DNA of 64,000 bases, taken from positions 26,554,272 to 26,618,271 of the forward strand of contig NC_026659.2 of NCBI RefSeq assembly GCF_000004075.3, in the 5' to 3' direction. The position numbers and the translations under genes are program-made. This DNA is from Cucumis sativus. Its lineage: Eukaryota; Streptophyta; Magnoliopsida; Cucurbitales; Cucurbitaceae. This document shows positions 25,101 to 37,000 of the stretch, in pieces. The notes under the pieces are model-generated. The model was not told the origin of the DNA, made no database searches, and saw only the letters and a list, made by a program, of their open reading frames with translations. The stretch's first letter is position 1. Each line of letters begins with the position of its first letter.

Positions 25101-25402
25101 GAACAAGCAGGCCTACACATTATCATATTCTGTGTGATGAGAATCAATTCACTTCTGATGAACTACAAAAGCTAGTTTACAACTTATGCTACACATACAA
25201 CAGGTGCACAAAGCCTGTTTCATTAGTACCTCCAGCTTATTATGCTCATCTTGCTGCTTATAGAGGCAGACTTTACCTTGAACGATCCGACTCAACAACT
25301 TATACTCGAGGAATATCCACTGTCTCTCGAGCTGCCCCTCCAAAAACAACGCCTCTACCGAAACTTAAAGAAAATGTTAGGAAACTAATGTTCTACTGTT
25401 GA
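22087..25402 (+). CDS. AGO7: ARGONAUTE 7, miR390-dependent tasiRNA effector
   Basis: Three exons, 22087-22468, 22611-23829 and 23944-25402, join in frame to 1019 residues, close to the about 990 of Arabidopsis AGO7. The N-terminus is low-complexity (His/Pro run, then Pro/Leu run). Then come the N domain, PAZ (about 369-510), MID, and PIWI with Asp755 (ADVTHPHP), Asp828 (FRDGVSE) and the His-Tyr-His motif (926-928). It ends in MFYC, the usual Argonaute C-terminus. Motifs such as IYHYNVEISP and CYLPMELCMICEGQKF fit the AGO7 clade. In Arabidopsis AGO7 binds miR390, cleaves TAS3 transcripts and so makes tasiRNAs that repress ARF3/ARF4, controlling phase change and leaf polarity. The slicer residues are intact. 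One oddity is Cys931 where relatives have Trp in the LWDEN segment. Confidence 0.96.
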
Positions 25403-28376
25403 AAATCTGTTGTAACTTTCATCAACTGATGCAACCAATGTATATCTTTGATGCCATTGATCTAAACTGCATCTAATCCAAACTACCCTCACCCAATCAA
25501 CATGCTTGTATTCCCTAATAAATGGCAACTTTGAAAATTTGAGATCTACTGTTATGACCCTAGAATAATATGTAGATATTTCTGATGAACAGTAACATAA
25601 TTCATTTAACTTTATTCCATGAAACTGTTTCCTTAAAGTGATTATTTGTAATGGGCATCAAAATGATTACTAAAAACTTACAAGTAATTCCCTTTTTCTA
25701 CCAGGTTTTATCAGAGTACAAAGTTTCTATGATTACACTTAAATAATTCTCCTATTATTATAGCTCTAAAGTAAAAGTAGTTCATCAGGTGTGAGTGTGT
25801 GTGTGTGTAATAAAAAAGAAAAAAAATGATGAGAGAAAAATTACAAAAAGAAAAAGAACTTTTTAGAAGAAGATATCATATTTGTTAAAGCAATAAAGTT
25901 AAAAGACAAAATGTTGCTGTTGCAAATTCAGAACCTACCCCAGCTTTAGATCATCATATAAAGAAAGCCAATTCCCACATTCAAAATGTCCAAACTGACC
26001 CTCAGAGAAGTCCAAAATGTCAGAAGTACTGAAAGAGATCACACAGCAAAAAGCAGAAGAAAACAGAGAAGGGTAGTTTGGGAAAAAGAGAAACAAAATT
26101 GCAAAAACAAAGAAAAATATTAACATAATAAAAATTGTAGCTGACATTACAGATTCATGCAATGCAAAGCAAAACCCCATGAGGAATAAATAATAAAGAA
26201 GGAGAGAAAAGGTTTTTTTATCAAAGAGAAAGGAGTAAAGTGAAGTTCTGACTTTTGAAGTTGCCATTTTGTCTGTAGAGGAAAAAAATGAAAAATGAAA
26301 AATGAAAAAGGAAATTGGGAATTCTTTTTCTTTTTAATTAATTATTATTACAATTGGTTTTTCCTTTTTGTTAAGGCTGTTTGTGTTTACAGCTTTTTAT
26401 CAAAACCATTAATGTCTCTACGTCAGATTTTACTTTGAAGTACTGCACGGATTCTGAATCCGACGCGACACAAAGACTATAATTTCTTGAACCCATCACC
26501 CCTTTATGGGTCCCTTCTCCCCCCTAATGTTTTTGCATACTTCTTTCTTCTGCATTTATCAAACTCCCTCCCCATTCTCCAATTTTTCTGAAACTATTGT
26601 TTTTAAATATTCAAGGACATGGTTTTCATGATTTTATTTCATCAATTTTTGCATATTCCTCAAGAAAATTTACATCTTTTTCTAGTCCAATGTTTCTAGT
26701 GACTCTCCATGCTTCAAGAACTTACCTTTGCTTCCTATCTTTGGCAGCAACCATCACTCTTCAAGGATGCTTGGACGAGACCACCTCCAAGCTCTTGACA
26801 ACTACTTCTAAAAACAACATGACCACCTCTGACAAAGACCATTATCTTCATTGACAACCTCCAACCTTCAACTCTGCCCGAACTACTGCCTTCTTCGACA
26901 CCCCAATTTTGACAGTTACTGCGGTGACCAACTTTGACCAACTATATCAGTGTCTCCAATATCTCCAATAGCAAACTCTAACAGTCACCTCAGCCCATCA
27001 TATACCCAAAAAATACATGTGAAGAAAGAGTAAGTAGGGGAAAGTGTTCTATTCGTTTTACGAAAGTAACATTAATAATTGATAATGTTTACCAGTTGCA
27101 CCAACTTTCATGCTTTAGGCATATTTGTTCATAATTGAATAGACTTTGAAATTTTCATTTTTGTTCTTACTATGAGTTTATCTTAACGTATTTAGATTCT
27201 ACATTATTTTATGGTACAGGAAATATTCATAATGAATTTAATAAAAACATTGTTATATGTTATGCTTTCAAATATGTTATGTGGTAGATTTTGAAATCGA
27301 ATCCCACTTTAAACATCATGTTTAAATATGTTATGCTCAATATTTGTAAATCATAAAAATAGTTTCACCTTTTTAAGAAATATAATTTATATTTTAGAAA
27401 AATTATCCCTATAATTTAGAAGAAGTTAGAGTATAGTTTGATAAAATTTTATATATAAGAAATTCTTATGATTTGAAAAAAAAAAAAAAAAAAACCTCCA
27501 TAAATAGTTTTTAGGAGGGAGAGAGATTAAATCCTAATTGTTTAACTTGAAAATTTTATATAATACATTACACACTGTATTATATATTAAAAAAGTGAAT
27601 TGAATTTCTAGCATAACACATGAAATTTCTAAATGTGTCATTTAGTAAATTTCTGCATTTAAAAAAAATAATACGTATGGAATTAAAAAGAAAAAACAAA
27701 ATCTGAAAGGAATAAATGTTTAGATACCAAATAATAAAGTATAAAATTTGTTAAGAGATTGATTGGTTGTGACATATGAGGATGGTACAATGTTTGAAAA
27801 TTGATAGTGATAGAGAGATAGAAAGGGCTCTCAAATATCAAACCTATATTGTCTCTTCTACTAAAACTAAACTCCTCCTCAAACCTTTTCTTTATAATAG
27901 TTTATTCTTATAATTTACTAATATTTTAGGAGGTCTAAGAAAATATTACTTTATATCTCTAAAGTTATAAACTTCTAATTTAAATGTTAATCTACATTTT
28001 AATTTTGAGGAGTGAATTAATTTAAACAATTTCACTGTAGCATTTAATTCTTAGAAATGTGTGTGGTGTGTGTATGGTGAGGTGGCACGGTACGAGTAGG
28101 GGTAAGGAGTGTATGGTAATTTGGGGGTGTTGAGTTCGTCATGTTGGCCCCACTTCTACGAGGTTGGAGTTGGAAAACTCAAATAAAGAAATGTAAATAT
28201 CAAAAGAAAAAGGTTGGAATTTTACCCATTAAATTCTTATAATTCAGGAAAGGAAAGGAAAGTAAGAGTTGAGGAAAGATGGTATTGAAATTCGTGAAAG
28301 AGAAGAAGATTTATAGGTTATCTTCTTCTTCAATCAAAACCAAATTCCTCCACTAACTAACGGTCAAAACCTTCGC
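25403..28376. other. Intergenic region after AGO7
   Basis: It begins with the AGO7 3' untranslated region. A GT microsatellite lies at about 25793-25809 and a run of about 18 A at 27477. One low-confidence minus-strand frame (25935-26267) is listed separately. Otherwise AT-rich DNA with no recognisable gene. Confidence 0.6.
25935..26267 (-). CDS. Hypothetical small membrane protein (doubtful)
   Basis: A frame of 110 codons starts at an ATG in good plant context (ACAAAATGGC). It encodes a basic N-terminus, then two hydrophobic stretches (about residues 19-38 and 44-62), and an acidic C-terminal part. I recognise no family. Phe/Leu richness is what A/G-rich plus-strand DNA would give by chance on the other strand. 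No splice partners or promoter elements were seen. Confidence 0.15.
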   Translation of the reverse strand: MATSKVRTSLYSFLFDKKTFSLLLYYLFLMGFCFALHESVMSATIFIMLIFFFVFAILFLFFPNYPSLFSSAFCCVISFSTSDILDFSEGQFGHFECGNWLSLYDDLKLG

Positions 28377-28504
28377 TCAGGCTTCAATCCAGGTTAATAC
28401 GAAAAAATCAAAATAAGAATCGAAAATCGAGGCAAAATTAAAGGAAGAGAGAGTAGTGGTAGTAGTAAATAAGAAAAAGGAAAGAAGATTCGTTGGTGTC
28501 GGTG

Positions 28505-28747
28505 ATGGAACCTTATTCTGAAGAAGAGAGGAGGAGGATGAGGAGGAGGGTCCAGTCCAGTCCAGTCCAGGTAATTGGCTCAATCTCCAAGAATCCTTAT
28601 GGAACGACAACGAGCTCATTCTATACCGACATGACGTTTTTTTGTTGTTGTTGTTGTGGTGGCGTAATGTATTGTCGATTTTCAAGAAAAAAGGAGGAAG
28701 GGTCCCGTCCCGTTCGTCCTTTTGCTCCGTCTGTTCTTTTGATTTGA
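28505..28747 (+). CDS. Hypothetical Arg-rich/Cys-cluster small ORF (doubtful)
   Basis: An 80-codon frame starts with a basic stretch (SEEERRRMRRRV), crosses a (TCCAG)4 repeat at 28551-28570 and contains five consecutive Cys from a TTG/TGT repeat. A possible donor CAG-GTAATT lies at 28568-28576, so the start could be the first exon of something spliced, but I found no partner exon. The same stretch is also open on the minus strand for 130 codons, which argues that low complexity keeps both frames open. Confidence 0.15.
   Translation: MEPYSEEERRRMRRRVQSSPVQVIGSISKNPYGTTTSSFYTDMTFFCCCCCGGVMYCRFSRKKEEGSRPVRPFAPSVLLI
28551..28570. repeat. (TCCAG)4 pentanucleotide repeat
   Basis: Four perfect TCCAG units following a GAG/GAGG-rich purine tract. 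Confidence 0.9.
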
Positions 28748-28769
28748 TCAGACGGGACGGATATGCCAA

Positions 28770-30168
28770 TATCTCAAACTTATTTCTTCACTCTCTCTCT
28801 TCTGTGATCTCTGTGTTCTGTTCCAATGTACAGTGGCATTTATGAACACCTTTTGTTTAATTTTTCCCATTGTTTGATGATTGATGATTATGATATTTGG
28901 GTTCTTTGAATTGTGGGCTTCCACTTTAAGCTTGAAGAGAATGTTGTTATGGATCACTGATGGTGGGCTTTTCTACTGCCCCTATTCGGTTTGCCCAAAC
29001 CACAACACCAAGAAGAAGATCATGTTTGGTTCTCTTCTTACTTAGATTGTTATTAAAGTTGTGTACTTCCAAATTGTTATTATCTTACAAGTTACAAGAC
29101 CTTTTGATTTTATGATAGATCTTAACCAATGAGTTCTGAAATATAACCAGCTCTGGATTTATAGAGTTGATAAAGATATAAAATTGATCGATAGTAGAGT
29201 TCTACTCCTTGGACCAAATACACTAATGACAAAAATGCATTTCTCATCCCGTTTAAGATACTTTCCTGATGGAACCTTGGTCAATTTCGAGATTGAAGCA
29301 ATGAGTGATGGAGATCAGTCATAAACAAGTGGGCTAGATTACGTTGCTAATTATATTCGGGGAAAAATACATTGATATGATGAATTAATAATTATGGTTG
29401 AGATGAAACAAAGTAAGAAATAAAGTAGTAGCTAATTCAAGCTACTTCAATTGATAGGATAATGAAAACACAGTTTCATGAGCATACTTGGAATGAAAGG
29501 TTTAAAGTACTCAGAAAGCCATAGATATTCAAAGGATTTTTAAGTTATTGTTATTGAATCAAACCTCAAATCGCATCATCCATTGTTTTAAGAATTGACC
29601 AAACCAAAAATGGGTGAGAAGAAGAGCAAGTGCAGTAGATCAAACTGAAGAAATAGCAAGCAATTTAAGAGAAGAAAAGTTCAAAAGCTGGACCTCCGGT
29701 TACAGGTGCCGAAGAATCAATCAATAACTTATTCTAGATGCCGCTCAAAGTTTCCAAACAGTATCAATTGAGGAAAACAGATGTTGAAATGCTGTCCAAA
29801 ATGAACAATCTCCTTGAAAACTTGAAGCGTTCTTCCAAATGAACATCTTATCTTTACACTCATTTTGCAGTCTTCCAACTTGAATCCAGTGTTTAAGGAA
29901 ATTTGCTCTCTTCAACTTTCTACTGCACAACATCAATTCTCGTATTCATTTTTCAGAACAAATTCAACATTCTGACCACCAAATGATTGTTTACATTTTC
30001 CATAAATAGTCACAGATAATGCTCTCTCGCATTAGAAAACTATTCAATCGAAGTTTTCCAAGCGTTTCTGCGATCTAACTAACCTGAAAGTGACATCTTA
30101 TTAGTGATACTCCAAACCTATGAAGAGATTCTGCTTTCTTCACATCTTATGCTCATCAATGAAGCAAT

Positions 30169-30218
<50 letters not shown>

Positions 30219-30432
30219 ATGTGTATCAAGTATCTATCTACAATGTAAGAATAGACTCTGCCATTTACTACTACATGTAATCTTTCACAACATATCAGAT
30301 CTTTGTGACTTGACAGAAGGAAAATCAAGGCAACACAATTAAGAAGTATATATTCCTAACCGGCGCTATCATCTTCTTTGTTATCATCTAGAAAGAGATC
30401 TTGTGTCTAATCCAACCTATGAAACTATCAAA
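28770..30432. other. Intergenic region downstream of the membrane protein gene
   Basis: No gene supported. The part next to 30432 is probably the 3' untranslated region of the minus-strand membrane protein gene. A long TA microsatellite occupies 30172-30216. Confidence 0.6.
30172..30216. repeat. (TA)n microsatellite
   Basis: About 22 perfect TA units, 217 bp beyond the stop codon of the membrane protein gene and perhaps inside its transcript. Confidence 0.95.
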
Positions 30433-31518
30433 TCAAAGAATACCAGTTGATCCACCAGAGACAGCAATATCCAAAATTGAATCATGTTCACCATTTGAGA
30501 TCACCATACTCGAAGATCTGCAGCTTAAGTAAAAAACTGCACTCATCATAGAATCAGTAAGAACAACAAATGAATACATAACCACCAAAAGAGGGCCTTC
30601 CCATATCCTGGAAGACCCATCTCCATAGCTCAATGTCTTAACCCTATGCTCAAACAATCCCTCCACAAACACTGTCCCAATTGTAGATCCCAGAAATATC
30701 AAAAGACCCACTTGTGTTTGACCCCTAATAAGAACACAAGATCGAAGCAATGCCCCAGGTCCCGCAACATCTTCCAACACACAGATAACAATACCTATGT
30801 TGCAGATGATGACAGCATTAGCAAAAATAACAGAGAAGACAAGCCCCACAATCACAGCAGCAGATACAATTAGATCAGGCGAAAATCCCAATACATAAAG
30901 AGTACTGCAAACAGCTCCAAGCAGAACCAAGAACATTGTAAGACAACCAACAATTGCAAGACACACCGAAGCATACGTGGAGAGAAGACGATTCCATATA
31001 TTACGAACTATAGCAAGAAACAGGCCTAATTCAAACCTTCTTTTTGCATATGTACAATCCACCGTATGAACGACAGCCGCTTTAGATACCAAAGAAAGAG
31101 TAAGAAACAAAGGAAAACACATAGCTGAGGAAAGAATCGACTCTGCAAATCTCTGACATGAATGTTCAATGATAGGCATCAATGGAAGCCCACTGGACTT
31201 AGCAACTAATATCAATCGAATAGTCAGCATTTTAACAACCGACTCATCAACTAACACATTGGATAGAAACACAGCGGAAACAGGGCAAATGAGCAAAATG
31301 GCAATAAGCACAAACGCGGTAGAATTGTAACGAAGAATCCGAACGCTTTCTCTCAAGATCTCCAATGCGCTCATCGAGTGGAACTGGTTATCGGGTTGGA
31401 TCCCAAAATCAGAGGGTTTTGACCCCACAATAACCAATGGAAAATCATCGTATTCTTTGTTGATGGGAAGAGAATCCCGGTGGGTATCAAGGGAATCAAC
31501 AGAGGATGACAATTCCAT
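30433..31518 (-). CDS. Multi-pass membrane protein of unknown function (At1g69430-like)
   Basis: A single uninterrupted exon gives 361 residues from the ATG at 31518-31516 to the TGA at 30433. The first 65 residues are polar. They are followed by about six hydrophobic segments: near 68-90, 127-150, 178-210, 217-247, 270-290 and 310-332. The tail is Ser/Gly-rich. There is no signal peptide or catalytic motif that I recognise. The segment EILRESVRILRYN before the first helix resembles plant proteins of the At1g69430/At1g26650 type, whose function I do not know. Its position between AGO7 and the S-acyltransferase matches the Arabidopsis order as I recall it. The call as a real gene rests on length, composition and this synteny. 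Confidence 0.85.
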   Translation of the reverse strand: MELSSSVDSLDTHRDSLPINKEYDDFPLVIVGSKPSDFGIQPDNQFHSMSALEILRESVRILRYNSTAFVLIAILLICPVSAVFLSNVLVDESVVKMLTIRLILVAKSSGLPLMPIIEHSCQRFAESILSSAMCFPLFLTLSLVSKAAVVHTVDCTYAKRRFELGLFLAIVRNIWNRLLSTYASVCLAIVGCLTMFLVLLGAVCSTLYVLGFSPDLIVSAAVIVGLVFSVIFANAVIICNIGIVICVLEDVAGPGALLRSCVLIRGQTQVGLLIFLGSTIGTVFVEGLFEHRVKTLSYGDGSSRIWEGPLLVVMYSFVVLTDSMMSAVFYLSCRSSSMVISNGEHDSILDIAVSGGSTGIL

Positions 31519-34069
31519 TGGAGTTAACTCTGATTGGAGGAGAAGATCGGGGTTAGAGCTAAAAAAAGAGGAACCCCATGAAAGGGAAAGAAGATTCAGA
31601 AATGGGAAAAAAAGAAAGGTCAGATCTGGGGAGACGAAAAGGGAAATTAGGACGCCATTGATGGAATTATGGGAAACAGAAGTTTACGGGAAATGGGAAG
31701 GAAAAAACAGAAGGATTTAGGATTGTGGGTAATGGGGGAATGAGAATGGAGAAGAAAAAGGGGTATTTGGAAGGATGATTTGAGGATACAGACGTCAAAT
31801 TCCGCGTTCTTTCTTCAATAATCTGTCATTCGTGTTGGCTTTCTTTCAGGGACAGTCTTTGTCTTCCTCATACAAGTAATCGGCGTCAAACATGATCCTC
31901 CAAATCTTATTTTCCTTCTAATTAATACTTCTTCTTTTTTTCTTAATAATAACAATTTTCAAATGTTAATTTTGCTATTTCTATTTTTTTAAAATGACAA
32001 TTTTCATTTTTCCTTTTCATTCTTATAAAAGACTAAAATGGTCATTTATTAACAAAATATATGGATCAAATTTATCAAAATTGAAAAATATAAGAATCAA
32101 AAGTCAAAACCAAGAGATCTAATAGTATTTAAAACTTATTAATTGTATATTAAAGTAAAAGTTTTTCTTTTGTAATAAATGTAGATTAATGAATGAATTG
32201 ATTAGGGCTGAGTGTCAAATTCATTTTTCAATTAATACCTCATTACTAAAAATGGATAGAATTTGATTTTATAATATTTTTAATAATTTTATCATTTATA
32301 ATCATTTTTCCACTTTTAATAATAATTAAATTGTTACCATTTTTTTCCAAAAGGAAAAATTCATTACAAACTTTGTAGTAATTAACATCACTGAAAAAGA
32401 ATCTTATAAATTAAATCATAAGAGTTATATGGTTTATGGTTATAAGGTAAAACAATAAGACTTTATATATGTGTTCTGTGTAAGGATCAAATAGGTGCTT
32501 TTAAACTAAACTTTTTTAAAGAAATATAGTGAAGATGTTTTTATTCTAACTTAACCGAAATTTTAATTTGGAATTTAAAGAATTAAAATAGTGTAAATAG
32601 AGATTATATGAGATTTACATCATAATAACAATCTTCACCAATTTACTTCCATTAATTTATCTTTTAATTTTAAACTTTAAACTTTAAATTTTTTCTATAT
32701 AGTTCCTAAAATTTTAAGGTATTAGTAATTTAAGAAAATGGGGAACAAATAAGCACAAAACTAAAAAAGTAAGGAAAGGTTCTTCTTGGGTTGGCATGAC
32801 AAGAATATGCAAAAGTGGTGGCATCAAATTTAGATGTAGAGGAAGATTGAAAAATCAAGTTGCAAGCAACAAGTAAGCATTGATTCTGATTTAGTTATGG
32901 TTTCAACCATATATATAATAAACCAATTCGAACTTATGGAAATGGTTTGATCTACCACCTTTCAATTATTGAAAGAAATGACGTAGTAACATCTCTTTTT
33001 ATGAATCGATAGTCTAGACCTAGTTGGGTAGGTAAAATCGTCAGTGTCGGACAAACATACGGCGAAACCTCTAGTTATATTCCAAATAGTATGATATTGT
33101 TTATATTGAACATAAATCCTTTTGATTTTGCATGTAAACCTACCTAGAAGACCGAATACCTATAAAATTATTGTCTCTCGTTGATGTACTTTGGTTGCAT
33201 TTCTCAAATATTGCTCACCTCAAATCGTCATGTCAGCTAAATCCGGTAGAATTTAACCACTGATCTCCACCATGTATACATCTTATACAGGCTTCTCTTT
33301 ATTTGTTTGACACTCAAGAATTCTATTGTAGCTAAGTTAGGAGATTGAATCGTATACAACTTGTTAAGGATACCACTTTAGTATCAACCTTCCTAACTTT
33401 GTTTCATCTAAAAGACTTCATACCATTAGAGATAATTGTCCTTGTGATAATTTCTTTATATATTCGATGTGGTATTTAGAGAATGGTATAATATAAAATA
33501 GAATAATCGAAGAGCTATTAAAGAGGACTAAAACTTGACATTGAAAGTTTAGGAATTGCATAATATAAAGACAACTGGCACAAATGACAAATGTAAATGT
33601 AGAATGACAAAGGTGGAATTTGGCCATTCCTAAGAATTGGACTGTTGGTGATGTCAAAGTTCATCAAATAGGTCAATGTATGGGTACAGAATTGACGACA
33701 TTGCTAAAAAAAACCTGTAGTGTTGAGGTTGAAGCGCATGACAAAAGATGGATGATAAACAAGAATTCATCTGTTGAAACTAACACAAGTTCAACAAAAG
33801 CAATCCAAGGAATTCACTTAATATCAAACAAGGTAAATCCGGGTGTTGCAAGTAATAAACTAATAAATTCGACTGCCTGCCGAGTTCGGCGAGTTTTCTA
33901 TTTTCCCACACCTTCTGTCATGCCTTTGATTCACTGATTGCAAAGCCAAGACTACATTTCACTTTACAGAATAAGTTGTTTGATTGGTGCTTTGAATTCC
34001 TTGGATGGAGAATGAAAGAATTACCAACTTTGCACCGCGTCGATGTTGAGATAAACCTATTCGGAAACC
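31519..34069. other. Intergenic region between membrane protein and S-acyltransferase genes
   Basis: Contains the upstream region of the membrane protein gene (31519 to about 31900, purine-rich on the plus strand) and the 3' flank of the S-acyltransferase gene (about 33600-34069). The middle is AT-rich with no gene. Confidence 0.65.
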
Positions 34070-37000
34070 TCATAATCGGGTATGTTTGCTGTTAATCTGG
34101 TTAGAAGATGATGCTTGCAGTTGGGCAAGCCTTTCGTCCTGATCTGAACCATACAAGACATTGTTCCAACTCATTGGTCGTTGAACTATCCTCGAAGGAA
34201 CTCGATCGCTGTCCTCCCCGCCTGAAGCTTCATATCCATCACTAGTCGACCTTGATAGTGGAAGTCCTTTTTGAGCAGCTGCATTAGCTGCAGATAAGCC
34301 TGTGAGTCTCTTAGACTCTTCAGCTCCGGAGGAGGATATTCGAAATGGATGGATGTCAGGAGAGTCCAAACTACTTTCTGGAGAAGAGGCGACCATGGTG
34401 GAGCTCGACATTGCTCTGCTTGTTTGGAAAGCACTGCGTGCTTCAAGCTGAAGAGGGCCAAGGCTGGTTGATGTGCCAGAGAAGCCTTTTTCAACAGCTT
34501 TTGCTGGAATATTTGTCAGGCGTTGCATAGGTAGATCAGCTGGAAGTCGCACCCGCTTATTCCCCCGCCTTCTATTATTTTCAGGTCGTGAAACCATTCG
34601 GTGACCACTACTGCCGAAACCACTGTCTGTTTCTCGTTCAAAAGTAGTTCCTGATCTAACCACGGGCTGCAGAATTTTGGACTTCTTCCTTGCTTCTGCA
34701 GCAGCCTTTGAAACCTCCTCAGCATTTAGTCTAGCCAATGTCCATGGGCTGATCCTCACAGCAGCAGGGTTCTTTTTCTTTGTTGCTTCTTCACTAACAG
34801 TCCTCTTTCCTAGAGAACTAACAGACCCCGTCTCTGGTGGAATCACATCAAACTGAGGAAAAAGAAGAAAAAAAGGTAACTGCAAATGCGACTGCTGTTC
34901 GAAGTTAAGAACAAGCTTCAATAAGCAACAAAAGATAGACTTGGTTTACATTACCTGATCCTCAAGAAACAACCGTGGCGGAGTGCACCATGCACCTCGG
35001 TGGAGGGTAGAGAACGAGCTCGCACTGCTCAGTCCAGTTAACGAGCTGACAACAGACATTTGAGGACTTTGCTGGCCACCTACTCCCTGTTGCTCTTGCT
35101 CTTGCTCCCTTAGAGCTATGATATAATCATATGTTGTAATTCCCTGTTTAAAATGTATTGATGTAAGCAATAAATCTATCATAATGCTGAGTAAAGAAGC
35201 TACCATATATATCCCCCTTCAGAAAACTGAAAACCTCACAATAGAAAGCAGAGAAAAGGAAACATGTTATTTGTTATACTTGCCTTCTTTATGAGAAGGA
35301 TGTGAAAAAAGAAGAGTTGAGCAAGTGGCAATGTTGCTATCATAGCCAAGATCGTACAAACCGCCTGAAAATGGAAGTTATAATGATCAGTACACAAAGG
35401 ATGCTGATGTTATTTATGCTTCTTGCAGAAAAACAATACAAGTTGCACAGCATTTCAACTTCATCAAGCGAACCAATCATGCTAAAAAGGAATCAGTCTA
35501 CATTGTTGCTCAGAGTAAAGAGTGACTTGTCAAGCCAAACACAGAAGCCAGGCAATGGTCAGAATCACTTACCACTACAATAATGAAAGGTGCCAAAGAA
35601 AAACTGCTACCCAACTTTGAGGAGATCTCCACAGAAAACCGTTTCTTCTCGACAAAACAGCAGATCAGCACAAGGATTCCACTCGACCATTGTACAATAA
35701 GCTGCAATCTCAAGCCCAAGGTGCACAAACCATGTATAAACCTGTCAATAACTAATTAAAATGAAACAGACATGAAAATAAATCCTTACTCTGATGGGAT
35801 GGTCTTGAGGTGCTGTCATGTTGCAAGGAGGGATTAGAGTCATATCACAGAACTAAAGAGTAGTAGGTGGGGTCTTTTTTTTTTTTTGGATGTGAATAGT
35901 AGGGTTGATTGGAAAAGACGTTAGAAACCTAAAAGCTCCTATAATAATAAAAAAAAAAATTGATATATTTATGGTTGAGGGGCATAATTCTTTCAAATCT
36001 CAGCATATTAAAACATTTCTCTGCCATCCAATTAGTTAGTCTCTGAGAAGAAGGCTAAGGGCGAAGGTCAAAAAGACGTGACAAAGCTATGCTTTGGAAA
36101 TAAAGAACAGAGAGGACGCTCAAACTTACCAAGAGAAGGGAGGTAACCATGAGGGTGAAAAATTGTCGATAGTTCTTTCGGCCAATACAGTTGTTAAGCC
36201 ACTGCAGAACCACAAAGTACATAAATGGTGAAAAAACTATCCATGTAGCTGGACTGAAGAAGGAAATGAGGTGCAAAATTCAAACATTTTGTATACCCTG
36301 CAGTGGTGATCAAAGCGATCGACACATTTATCACAAACCCTGCAGTGCTTGCTGTACTTGAAAACCTGAACCAGAATATTTGCTTATATTAGTTAAAGAC
36401 CGCCTCAATAAACATTCAGTAAAAATGCCTACAGCCAGGTTAACTGCAATAGATTGAGAATACAACTACACAAACTGCAGTAAATCATGTTTTCTGAAAC
36501 AATGAGCTCTTTGAATGCTCAATCACCTCAACTTCACACAAACTGCAGTAAAACATGCCATCTTCACTCATGTGTTGCTCGGAAGATTCTTCTTTTGAAC
36601 TCAAACAATTGCACACATATGCACAAGGGAAGCATGCCAACGAAAGGAAGGATAATTTCTTTGATGGTGCACTATCCTTTTGTGTCTGCAAAAGGTCCTT
36701 GGAATTTGCATCTGCACCGGTCGTATCTTTATCAACAGATTTTTCTTCCACGGAGGCAGCATTTGGATCGTGGGTGAATGACACTGAGTCCCCACCAAGT
36801 TTAGAACATTTTTTATGAGAACATTTCCCTTCATCCGGGATATTGACATACTTTTTCGATTTGAACACTCCCGAGTCTGCAGGGTCAGCTGCCGCACACC
36901 AGATATATAGGCCAAACACTGATGTAATCTGGAAGCAAAATAGATTTAGTGAGCTCTTTCACAATAGAACAAAATGGAAGACCACATTCCACAAAAAGAT

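Noticed and set aside
28377-28769. 130-codon minus-strand frame
   Set aside because: Made mostly of Ser, Thr, Asn and Phe runs from repeats; starts and ends in low-complexity DNA; no family resemblance.
30172-30216. TA repeat considered as part of a transposon end
   Set aside because: Simple microsatellite with no flanking terminal repeats or coding relics.
33620-33937. 105-codon plus-strand frame
   Set aside because: Lies in the 3' flank of the S-acyltransferase gene on the opposite strand, with no recognised motifs or splice context.
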